From: Siderastrea radians
Taxonomy: Eukaryota > Cnidaria > Anthozoa > Scleractinia > Rhizangiidae
Length of the DNA: 64,000 nucleotides
Assembly: GCA_964017195.1 (NCBI GenBank)
Contig: OZ024900.1
Span: forward strand, 25,442,429 to 25,506,428
Direction of reading: 5' to 3'
This document shows, piece after piece, positions 22,130 through 33,301 of this stretch. Position 1 is the stretch's first letter. The number at the start of each line of letters is the position of its first letter. The notes beneath the pieces were generated by a model. It was not told the origin of the DNA and searched no databases. It saw only the letters and a list, made by a program, of their open reading frames with translations. Position numbers and translations under genes: made by a program.

Positions 22130-24890
22130 ACTGTACAGGCTAATGATAAAAATTACAAATCAAATGCATCCTGATGACTCGAGGAAAATTTGTGAAGGGA
22201 AATTGGGATACAGTGAATGTTTCAGTGTGTTGGGAACCTTTCCTAAAAATAAAACTCCCGGAAATGACGGTTTGACAATTGAATTCTACCTGGCATTCTG
22301 GCCCTTGTTCGGAAGGCTATTAGTAGACAGTCTGAACTACGCCTTTGAGTTTGGAGAGCTTTCGAATTCACAGAAACAAGCCATAATAACCTTAATAGAA
22401 AAGAAAGGAAAGGATAAAAGGATGATTAGAAACTGGCGCCCCATATCCTTGATTAATGTTGATGCAAAGAAAGCTTCTAAAACGCTGGCAAAACGTTTGG
22501 AAAAGGTTTTACCCGAAATAATACACTCTAACCAAGACGCGTTTGTTAAAGGAAGATCTATTTTTGACGCAATCAGAACAATTGATGATTTGATGGAGTA
22601 TACTAAAGAGAAGGATCTACCCGGAATTTTAGTAGCTATTGATTTTGAAAAGGCTTTTGCATGACACGCTTAATCTCAATTTTTTAATAAGAACACTACA
22701 CAAGTTTAATTTGGCCCTTCTTTTATTCAGTGGATTCGAACATTGTACAAAAACGTAAAAAGTTGTGTAATGAACAATGGTTTTACAACAGCCCCTTTAC
22801 GTTAAGCAGAGGAGTCCGCCAAGGCGATCCTCTTTCACCGTATCTCTTCATCATTGCGTTAGAAACTGTAACTATCAAGATTAGAAATGACGATTCAATC
22901 AAAGGATTTAAAATAGGACGAGAAACTACTAAACTTTCTTTATTTGCGGTGATATGACCTGTTTTGTACGAGACAAGGAATCTTATGCTTCCCTCTTTGC
23001 TATTCTGGAATCCTTTGGATCATGCTCTGGTTTGCGTGTGAATCACGAAAAAACGGAGATTTTAGCACTTGGTAATAGTATTCTGCACGAGAAGGATTTT
23101 AATAACCATAAGGTTTGTGAAATTATTAAGATCTTGGGAATTTATTTTGGTTATGACGAAAAACAGAGGAACGACTTAAATTTCCGACAAACATTAAAAT
23201 CTATTAAAAAATCAATCAACATGTGGAAATGGAGGAACTTATCTCTTTTGGGCAAAATCCAAATTATTAAAACTTTCGCAATTCCCAAGTTAATGTTCAG
23301 AGCATCAGTAATTCCGGTAATTCCTTGCTAAAGAAGCTAACTCGATCTTCTACAACTTTATTTGGAATGGAAAAGATAAAGTTAAGCGCTGTGCGCTCAT
23401 TTCAGATATTGATAAAGGTGGGCTGAAGATGCTAGATATCGAGTCTATGGTCAGTGCTAGACGCGTCATTTGTTTAAAGAAATTCTTAGAAGACTACCCA
23501 AGTACTTGGAAATCGATTTTAAACAGTTTTATTTTACCTGTTGGTGGGAGTCTAGTTCTGCATTGCAACTTTGACACCGTCAAATTAAAAACTCAGCTCC
23601 CGAAATATTACAAAGAATGTTTCGACGCATGGTCAGCTTTAAATAGTAGTACGCCTGTCACCTTTAATGATATTATGAACGAGATCATTTGGAATAATAA
23701 GTTTATCTGCATTGATAACAAGTCTGTCTATAGAAATGATCTAGTTAACTTAGGAATCGTAAAGGTGGGCGACCTTGTTACGGATAACAATCTTTTCTTG
23801 CACGAAGAGCCCTATGTGCCGATCTCTCCTGAACAACGTTTCTTTATTATGGGAGTCGTTCACTCTCTTCCATCGGATTGGAAAATGATTATTAGATCTT
23901 CTGTCTGTACAAATGAAATAAAACGCATCCCTTGCACACCATATATTAAACTAAACTGTGGCTCTGTCCCTACCTCTGATGTCACCTCTAAACAGATATA
24001 CGACTCTTTTTTGCGCAAAAAACAAACTCCTCCGACAGCACAACAAAAATTAACAGACAAGTACTCAGAGACATCCATTAACTGGGAAAAAGTTTACTCT
24101 CTCCCTTTCCGTACTACACTTGATTCCAAACTGAGAGAATTTCAATACAAAATTCTTAATAACATTGTCTTTACAAATGATAAATTATTTCGCTTTGGCC
24201 TTTCGCAATCCCCTAATCAGTGTACGTTTTGCAATGAAGAACCAGAATCCATCGAACATTTACTCTCCCGTTGTAAAGTGTCTTCTGAATTTTGGAAAGA
24301 AGTCTTGTCCTGGCTGAAAGATAATAACATCATTATAGAATCCTTAAATGAGAAAGGTTTGTTTTTAGGGAATTTCGAAAAAACGGAAGATTTCTTTCTA
24401 ATTAATCACATTCTGTTATTAGGCATATATTACATTTATGTAAGGAAATGTCATGGAAGCTTACCCTCATTGAGAGGTTTTATTGCCAGGATAAGACGTG
24501 TTTATAGCATCGAACTCCATATTGCGAGGGAGAGGAATAAACTCACTACTCATTTTAAAAAATGGGAAAAGTTGGTAGCTGTCATGAACACTCAGTAGAA
24601 AATAACCTTGTTATATCTAGTTGGTCTTCTTCACTTTTAGCTAACAATTATTTGCTTTGTATTTAATTTTTTCGTAACGTGTACAGTAATCAAGCTATTG
24701 TAAGTAATATATTGTAAGTACTGTAACGTGTATTGTAAGTAAGTTACTGTAAGTAATGTATTGTACTATTGTAAGTACTGTAACGCTTTTTGTAAGTTAA
24801 GTGGCTGTACGTAATGAATCCTAAGTACTGTATTGTGTTGTTGCAAAAAAAATAAACAAATTACAACAACAAAAAAATCCTTAAAAAGAT
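22130..24890 (+). mobile_element. 5'-truncated, frame-broken L1/Tx1-like LINE
   Basis: Four successive plus frames (22143-22664, 22730-22957, 22954-23331, 23429-24598) carry one reverse transcriptase ORF. Visible in order: KTPGNDGL, NWRPISLINVD, IDFEKAF, RGVRQGDPLSPYLF, a maturase-like LLGKIQIIK stretch, and a C-terminal CX2CX8HX4C zinc motif (near 24220-24275) in a zf-RVT-type region. The catalytic FADD box is hit by a frameshift at about 22945-22955, and further breaks lie near 22660 and 23330. The endonuclease domain is missing. The 3'UTR holds degenerate tattgtaagta repeats (24690-24830) and ends in an A-rich tail near 24890. The element is dead. Confidence 0.88.
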
Positions 24891-24934
24891 AAGTCTTGAG
24901 CTTAGTTTGAACACGGTTACTGATGATAATTTGT

Positions 24935-25113
24935 TCTATAGTCTCAGTCCTGCCACAGAGTATGCCCTATTGCCATACGCAACCATATACCCCATTTAGG
25001 ACAGACTCGTAAAATTATGTACCCTTTTGGACAAAACCATACCCTGTCCAGTGACAGGTGCATAAAATTATATACCCTTTCATGTTAAGGGAGTACCCCC
25101 CCCCCCCCCCCCC
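24935..25113. repeat. Degenerate 'tataccc...ggacag' repeat ending in an 18-bp C run
   Basis: Repeated phrases (catataccccatttaggaca, ccataccctgtccag, ttatatacccttt) match a family also seen, in either orientation, near 40030, 45590 and 56180-56740. The stretch ends in an uninterrupted run of 18 C (25096-25113). Confidence 0.5.
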
Positions 25114-25624
25114 AATGGGGGAAAGAGCAGCGGAGAAACAACTTGTTTTCAGTTATATGAAATAACTGAGAAAATGCTGTTGCCAAGGAGTATTTACGTT
25201 CAGCAAGCCTACTGCTTTATAGGCATTATTTTTTGTGTGAATGTGAATGTGAATTTTGCCTTCTCTCTGTCCACACCCCTGTATTGTTGATGTATGAGCA
25301 ACAGAGTCAAAATCAAGTAAAATAAAGAAAAAACACTAACTGCAGAGAAAAAAGATGACTTGTTCTCAGAAGTGAAATTAAGCCCATCAGTTACATGAAA
25401 ATTAGAATTATATGCCTACGGTCAGAGGTAGTGAATGACTGCCTATTTTAGGTTTTAAATGGGAGGATCACTGGCCTAGACATTGTTATCCCAGACTTAG
25501 CAGGTTGAGGGGGGCTGGCCAGGGGAGGGGGAGGGGGAGGGGGGAATTGGAGGCAAAGACAAGTGTACCTGAAATACCAGTTTAAAAATTATTTCACAAG
25601 CACATGCTGGACATGAGGCAACAA

Positions 25625-28600
25625 CAACAACAACAACACTTGCGCTTTATTTGCATGACCATAAAACATTACAGTATTGCAAAAGCATAAGATAATATAT
25701 AATAACAATAATTACAATAAAAAGTCATTAAACAAAACTAATCAAATAATCACTGATCAAGAATTTGACAATAATTTGTCTCTCATTTCAAAACAGGACG
25801 ATATAAACTGCACTAATTGCATATTAATATAATAGTCAGTGGAGTTCATTAATTGCACAATCAAGGTTGAAATTGATAGCTGCTTGGGATTCGAAATTAC
25901 ATGATCTATTTTACTGAAAAAGTTGTCTCTAAGTGATGAATATCTTGGACAATGAAATAGAAAATGGGTTTCATCTTCAACATTATGCCCACAAATAGTG
26001 CATAGTCTGTCACTTCTGGGGACATTGTTATATCTTCCTGTTTCAATCAGGAGTTTGTGATTACTTATTCTTAGTTTCACAAGCGTTTTTCGATTGGGAT
26101 TTTTTCTAGTCAAATGTAAATAAGGCGAAGGTGTATAACTGTCTTTAATAGTATTATAAAATTCTAGTTTTTGAGAATTACAAAGAGAATGTTTCCAATA
26201 AGCGATATATTTCTTTTTCATTTGATCTACAAGGTACGTTATCTTAGTGTCATCTAAAGTGTCATGATTAAAGTTAAAGGGAATGTCATAATAATTGAGC
26301 ATATTTATAACACTGGAATAGAACTATTTTTACCATTACAGTGCAAATCTATTGACATTATCAGTGATTGCACGACGAAGGAGTTTTGATCTTTATTTTG
26401 AAGATAACTTATGTACTTAAGAATTCGTTTATTTATATCAAAGGTTAAAGGGAAGCGACCCATTTCAGCCCGGCATGCAATATTAGATGCCTTGTAATTA
26501 ACTTGTAAGTAGCGTTTGCAAAATTGTGACTTTTTTCAATTGGTGAAGTGTCCCAAGACTTGAAATCTGATTTAGCAAAGACACCCCAGGCTTCGCTATT
26601 ATAAGTCAAAATGGGTGAAATCATCGTGTCGAAAATTTTGCAAGCAAGAGAGGGTTTTAAACGACTTAAGTCAACGTGCCGTCTTAAAGCAAAGAGAGCA
26701 TGAAGAGCCTTTTCTCTCAATTGATCCAACGACAGTGTGAAATTTCCAGATGAAGAAATTCGCGTTCCTAGATAAGTATAATTCTGAACATTGTCAATCT
26801 TTTCTTTGTCAATATAAAAGTTACATTCATATTTTTTCGCGCGTTTTTGAAAAACCATTATTTTAGTTTTCTTAGGATTAATCTGTAACATCCACGATGT
26901 ACAGTACTGGGCTAATGCATTGAGACAATTTTGCAGCCCTGTTTTTGATCGTGATAGTATAATCAAGTCATCTGCATACAAAAGAGAGTTTAATTTGGTT
27001 CCATTGGGTAAAACAAATGGATCAGATAGAATATTGTCGAAAGAGAAAGGTAAGTCATTAATGTATAGGTTAAACAGAAGTGGACTCAGAATGCAGCCTT
27101 GGCGTACACCTCTTGCATATTGAAAAGGTCGCGTTTGGTTATTGCCAATCCTTATAGAACCGGTAGAATTGTAGTAGAGGCTTTTGATTAGGTTATAAAA
27201 ATTTCCTCCAACATTATTTTGCAGCAGTTTATAAAGGAGCCCATCGTGCCATACCGAGTCGAAAGCTTTCCTGAAATCGACAAAACAGGCGTATACCTTT
27301 TCATGGTGACAATTAACGTACTTATCTATCAATGTTCGCAAAGTAAGAACATGGTCTGCAGTTCGGTTATTGGGTAAAAAACCGATTTGAGATTTGTGAA
27401 GGATGTTCAACGAGTTGACATGTTCTAGAAGTCTTTGATTTAAAATCGAACAAAATAATTTTCCTAGACAGCTAGAAACGCAAATTCCTCGGTAATTTGA
27501 GGGGTCATTTCTTCCACCAGACTTGAATATTGGTGTAATGAGCCCACCACACCACATTTGAGGCATTGATCCCAAATCAAGAATATTGTTGAAAAGTTTC
27601 TGATAAACGAGTATCATTTCATTTAAACTAGTTTTAATCATTTCGTTTCGTATTTTGTCTGAATAGGGTGATTTGTTATTCTTTAATTTTTTTACTGCTG
27701 TACGTATTTCGGCTTCTGTGATGAAGAAGTCCAATGGATGCGATTGCATTTTGTTGTCTTCTTGTTTTCGTAACTCATAGATAAGGTTTTGTTGATCGGA
27801 GTTAAGAGGGTCATTTGAATGAAGAGACTGGAAATGTTTCATCCAATTTTCTTCTGAAATCAGTGGAGTATGTTTTAATTTCACTGAGTCATCAATTGAT
27901 TTCAGACAATTCCAAAAGTGTTTCTTATCTGAATCGAGGGCGGTTTCCTCTAGCTCAGAAATCTTGTTATTGTAGTATTCATTTCTTTTATTATTTAGAA
28001 GGTTCTTATACTGTTTTAAGACAGTATGATATTCTTCACGGAGAATGACGTTTAAGGGATCTCTGTGTTTTTGATCTGCTAATTTTCTTAATTCATGTCT
28101 TTTCAAGCGACATTCTTTATCAAACCATTTTTTGTTTGAAGATAATTGGGCGCGTTTATGTTTTTTTATAGTTTTTATCTTTAAGCAGCGTTTTGCAGTT
28201 GCGATGAAAATGTTTTCTACTTTTTGAAGGGAGATGTTAACATTTGCGATTGATTCGTTGTCGTTTAGAAACTCTCGGATTAACGTTTGGGTACTTGGAG
28301 ACCGTAGTGCCTCTTTGAATTTTTGTGTGGAGTCATGCTCCCAGCAGAACTGTTTCGGTAAACTCGTCAAAGTATCATTTGCAGGTATTGCATCCCGATT
28401 AGAAATATTCGTGTTAATATTCAGCCAAGTCACTATTGGGCTATGATCTGATAAACAGGATGGCTCTTTAACAATAAAATTTGCTACATGTTGAAATAAA
28501 TCTTGATCACATATTGAATAATCGACGACACTTGTTCCGTTTCTACCATGAAACGTGGTTCTTCCTAATGAATCACCACTAACTCTGCCATTGAGTATTC

Positions 28601-28791
28601 GGAGGTCCGCGCTTCGGCAGAGTTCAAGAAGGCGCTTTCCGTGGTTATTAAGCTCATTGTCAAAACTATTCCTCTGAGTGGAACATATCGCAAATTCGGA
28701 TTGGTCGTTGGTTATCATGTTATTTCCTTCTTGACAGACAGAGTCCGAATATTTTCCTGTTCTAGAGTTTAGGTCACCCATGAGTAGAATC
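25625..28791 (-). mobile_element. Nearly open 5'-truncated LINE (endonuclease-RT) with target-site duplication
   Basis: The main frame (28781-26445, 778 codons) starts inside an APE-type endonuclease domain (MGDLNSRTG at 1-9, SDHSPI at 111-116) and continues into a complete reverse transcriptase: NYRGICVSS (429-437), FVDFRKAFDS (500-509), GVRQGCILSPLLF (558-570), YADDLIIL (602-609). The catalytic residues are intact. One frameshift near 26530 separates the rest of the C-terminus, which continues in 26302-25757 with a CX2CX8HX4C zinc motif (CTICGHNVEDETHFLFHC). The 3' end is a run of TTG units. The 10-mer gaggcaacaa occurs at 25615-25624 and 28792-28801, a target-site duplication, so the 5' end is truncated at 28791. 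It falls in the CR1/Jockey/I assemblage; the clade is not settled. Confidence 0.9.
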
Positions 28792-28801
28792 GAGGCAACA
28801 A

Positions 28802-29776
28802 ATAACCAAAGAGATGAGTACCATCGTCTTCGTCATAATCACCTCAAATTTATCAAGAACATTTTTTGTCATAGTTTTGGACAAACTTTTGCTACCTGGG
28901 CAAAGTTTCCGACAATGTGTCACTTGACATGGCATCCAGTTTCCTCATGTGGTAAAGAGCAGGATTATTTGCCCAAGAAGGAATTAAAACACCATGTGTC
29001 TCTATTAAGAGGAGGTTAGCAAAAAGATCAAGAGACTGTTCAGCCTAGGGGATGGGTTAGGTAAGAGGAGATTGTGCATCTGCTAACTCAGTTAAGTGAG
29101 GTTTAACTGAGGTTAAGTCCTTATGCATTGGTTCATTAAGATAAGTGGAGAGTTAGGTCTGTTAAGGAAAGTGGGAGGCTGAGTAACAACAGATCATGAA
29201 ACTGTTAGAGCTACTCAAGTCCTAAATTTTTTCACCAGCCTTGATTAAATTTCTTTATTTCCACTATGATGAAGTTATGTTTTAAGCGTAAGCGTCCTTA
29301 CTTGATATGAAATGACAACTAAGTCATAAGATTCTTTGTAAGTTGCTTTTTTGGGATCATTAAGCGCTACGAACATGTTGTTGATATCTCAGAGTTTTAT
29401 CCAGAAATGAGTGATTTTTACCGTTGTGTGCCCAGGCCCATAACCAGTGGGGGTGCACGGGTGTGCGTTCGCATCCCCCCCTCCCCACAGGCCCCAAAGG
29501 TCCACATTTTGATACTCAATGTCCACGCTAAGGAGTATAGTCGGTTAAACTGAAGGATACTAGTAAATCTTTAACAGTGGAAATAGCAGGAATGTATTCA
29601 TTGGCAAACTAAAACCAGCTGCACTCTAGTAGCCTCAACCACTCAGAACATTTCAATAGGCGCAAAGATGTCCGAGCTTATCTGAACGGATAATGAAATT
29701 AACGTGCTGCACGCTTTACTCGCACGAGCGAGCCATTGACAAGGGATCGATCTCTCGATTTTTGGCAGACACGTCC

Positions 29777-29807
<31 letters not shown>

Positions 29808-30170
29808 GTGAGTGCATGAACGCCCGAAGATGCAAAATCATTTTTTTGTGTAATACCTTATGGGTAGGTGAGGACAGGAAAATAGAAAGAGGAAGGCTTC
29901 AGCTAAATCTTGCCAGTCTCTCGATACATGGGTCAGCAAAGTGCCCCATCAAGAGCCATCAGACACTGACAATGACAGTGCAGTCTGTGATGACAGCCGG
30001 CTGAGACCACGACTTCAGATCTATCTCAGTTAACTACAGCGAGGTATAGAAGGCAAATCACGCTTATTTTCGCGAAGGAAACCAGTCTTGATCCCAGTAT
30101 TATGTTCTGAGATTAACTCGCTATTCCTCAATGTGAAATAAAATTAAATCGCTTAATAAAGAGCCGGTGT
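28802..30170. other. Intergenic DNA, nothing recognised
   Basis: Short chance frames only. 29060-29190 repeats a gttaagt phrase loosely. 29430-29510 contains a C/G-rich phrase (ataaccagtgggggtgcacg) of repeat type. Confidence 0.4.
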
Positions 30171-30174
30171 CACA

Positions 30175-30290
30175 GCGGATTTGGACCCCCCCCCCCACGG
30201 ATTTGGACCCCCCGGTCCAGATTTGGACCGGGGTCCAATTCCGCTAGCGGATATGGACCCCCTCTCGCGGATTTGGACCCCCCTGAAAAC
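30175..30290. repeat. Degenerate repeats of 'gcggatttggaccccc'
   Basis: About five diverged copies of cggatttggacccc in 115 bp. One is inverted (ggtccaattccgctagcgga), forming a local hairpin, and C runs vary in length. Confidence 0.8.
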
Positions 30291-31308
30291 TGGTGCCACA
30301 TTGTTTTTGACCGTCATCGTTTGCCTTGTAAAAGCACCTACATGTATAGACGTAATTGTACCCTAGTTAAGTTTCATTTAGGTCCACGCTTCTTACAAAT
30401 CTACAAAAAACAACTTAACCGAGATCCTGAGGCTATGTAAAATTAATATAACAGTGGGTAGCTTTCATAAGAAGATATGTTGTTAATGTACATGTATCAC
30501 GCATAGTAAGGTCAACCTCGCATCCGACATAGTGCTCCGAAGCGGCACCTTGAGCCTTTTCATGCTACTGAAGCTTCGCTCTGCTGCTCTGTCATTCTGT
30601 CAGTGCCGATGGCAAAGTATTAATGTGTAATTCATTTTTTGGGCGTGGTAAGCCTAGCAAATCGAGAGGGTCATGCGAAGACAGGCCGATCCAAGGCTAT
30701 AAAAATGAGGTGACCATAATGCGTTCACTCTTTGCCATCCCGCTTGCTTTCTGCTCGCTATTTTCCTGCCTTATTTGGACCATTCGGACAACCAATGAAT
30801 CACGTCGCTTCTCCTTGGAAACCGACATTAGGGTGTGGAAAAACGCCGCCCGTTGTTTTATAAACAACGTTTCAAAGAACCAAACAGAAAAAAATGACCT
30901 GAGGCCAATTGTGCTTTCTAAAATAATTAATCATCTTTTATTCATTTTCTTTTTAAATTTGTTTCATTCTATTTTATATTATTTTTTTATTTTCGACTAT
31001 TGGTTGGGGGTGAGGAGACAAGGTAAATAGAAACAATGAGCCTTTTATGGAAGAGACCATAGTATGAAAAAAACAAACAAAGATACCATGGGTGAGCAAT
31101 CCACCTGACAGCATGGTACTCTAGTCACCCAACCACATAGAACGGTACAAAGAAATAGACATTCATTAATAAAAGATCCTGCACAGGATCTCTTCTGCTA
31201 TCAAGCACCCTCCCCCTCTCATCATCTACCACATTTTTTAAGGATCAAAACCAGGAGCTTTTCAATATCCTACCCAGTCTAAATAGACAAACAATACGTA
31301 TTTGTTAA

Positions 31309-32735
31309 GGAGGCTCGCAATAGTTTTTTTGGCCTTGGAGTGTATCTTTTGAAGTCAAAATTTCGCAAAGAAGGTAAACTTCGATTTCCTTGATACTACA
31401 CCATCGTTTCAACATATGATCAAAGTTTTTTTCTCACTGGTTTCCTAGCAACAGCTGTCACCATAACACTTTCTCTTTTCAGTTGAAGGACCTTTTATGA
31501 TATCAAAACATTCTTAATGTACATTGAGCTTCCTAGGTGGCTGCGATTTTAAGATATTTATATTTAAAAACTGCTAAAATGCAGCACAAGTCAGCCAAAA
31601 AGTTCGTAATTTGCATTAATAGATTTATTTCTAAACTGCCCTTACAGATTTTTCTGTTTAATTGATTGCCGTTAGAATAATAATTCTTTTTGATGTTTCA
31701 GCAAGTTTTAGGCTGATAAAACATTTCTGTTCTTAGGTAAGAAGGCTGAATCTCGGTCAAGTTTCATTCGTTATTAGCTTTCAACGAGCAACAGTTTTAT
31801 TTTGTTTTTCCTGGTCTGTTTCACGGTTATTCACGTGCAATCAGGCATATTTGTACACGCTGCGCTTGTGTCCTCTCGTGCGTTTATAATTCCTTCTCGT
31901 AATAAAAAAATATATATATTTGTCTTCTGAGCTTGTTTCTCGTCATTTTTCGGTCCCAGTGTAATGCCATCGTGGGCGTTAACATGTATGCAATCCGAAA
32001 TTAAAAATGCTAAAACGTCAGTCAGTGTTTAAAGAATAATGGAAAAGAGTCTCCAGGAAGAAGTTCATCTTTCTTATCTTATAAACGAAATGTTTATTCG
32101 GCCTAAACTTGCTGGAACATCAAAGAATTATTATTCTAACAGCAATCAATTTAAGAGAAAAATCTGTAAAGGCAGTTTAGAAATATTTCTATTTATGCAA
32201 ATTACGAACTTTTTAGCTGATTTGTGCTGCATTTTAGCAGTTTTTAAATATAAATATCTTAAAATCGCAGCCACCTAGGAAGCTCAATGTACATTAAGAA
32301 TGTTTTGATATCATAAAAGATCCTTCAACTGAAAAGAGAAAGTTTTAAGTTTTATCTTTCTTGAAATGTTGGAGAAAATCGCAGGAATGACCAAAATCAG
32401 CCCGTAAAAAATGAATCATGATTTACATGAAAACGCTCTTACTGATTTTTTCCTAATTCCGCATACAATTTGTGTAGGTTGAGTGGTTCTAATACTTCAA
32501 GTTTTGTCATAAAGTGTCTGACTAGTTTTCGAGATATTCGAGATAATTTAAAATGAGAGGTTGTCCATTACCGTTGCTATGGTGACAGCTGTTGCTAGGA
32601 TACCAGTGAGGAAATAAACTTTGATCATATGTTGAAAAGGTGGTGTAGTATCAAGGAAATCGAAGTTTATCTTCCATGCAAAAGTTTGACTTCAAAAGAT
32701 ACACTCCAAGACCATAAAAACTGTTGCGAGCCTCC
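31309..32735. mobile_element. TTAA-flanked large palindromic element, copy 1
   Basis: The left end GGAGGCTCGCAATAG follows TTAA (31305-31308). The right end is the inverse, ...GCGAGCCTCC, followed by TGAA (32736-32739). Inner landmarks match inverted: gtgtatcttttgaagtcaaa, tactacacca, aacatatgatcaaagt, tagcaacagctgtcacc, gatttttctgtttaattgat. The spacer is about 31760-32060. Relative to copy 2 the central segment is flipped and part of the right arm is missing. No transposase is encoded. TTAA flanks point to piggyBac or Kolobok mobilisation (inference). Confidence 0.82.
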
Positions 32736-33301
32736 TGAAGCCAAAAGAGAAGAAAAACTCAGCAAAAGAAACAAGGGGGAGAGCAACTAAACAAAAACAG
32801 CTCATTCCGGGTTTCCTCCCCAATAGGGGTAGGTGCAGGCTTATTTCCCGTAAAGTGGCTGGTAATCGAGCCTATCAATGCATTACACTTTTTTTTTTAA
32901 CTGTCTTACGAGTAAGAGGCACGTGTACAACAACGAAACGAATAAAAACAATTCAACATTAGCAATTAAACAAAATATGTACACAGTGTTGCAATTTTTA
33001 AATTGTAGTTTGATATCTGCAACCTTGGTTTTAGGGTGATTCTTATAATGCAAGACACTGTTTTCCCAGTTGAAAATAATAAGAACATTATTTTAAGAGA
33101 GCATTCCAGCCTCAACTGCATCAACAAACAAGAAAGCCCTAAGGGCATCTTAACCGGCCGTTCTGACCCTCCCCACCCCTCGGTTTCACAAATGTTAGCG
33201 ATTCTGTATTTATACGAACCGGCGTGACGAAAAGTGTGATTGTGTGACACAGCATTTTGACTATAGCGTTACTGAATGACGTAACGTTTAAACTCTGATG
33301 A

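Noticed and set aside
28802..28960. Upstream continuation of the LINE endonuclease frame
   Set aside because: The gaggcaacaa target duplication ends the element at 28791, and the sequence beyond gives no endonuclease motif.
30623..31030. 135-codon plus frame as a secreted or membrane protein
   Set aside because: The Phe/Leu-rich end comes from T-rich DNA, no family is recognised, and it runs up to the repeat-rich region.
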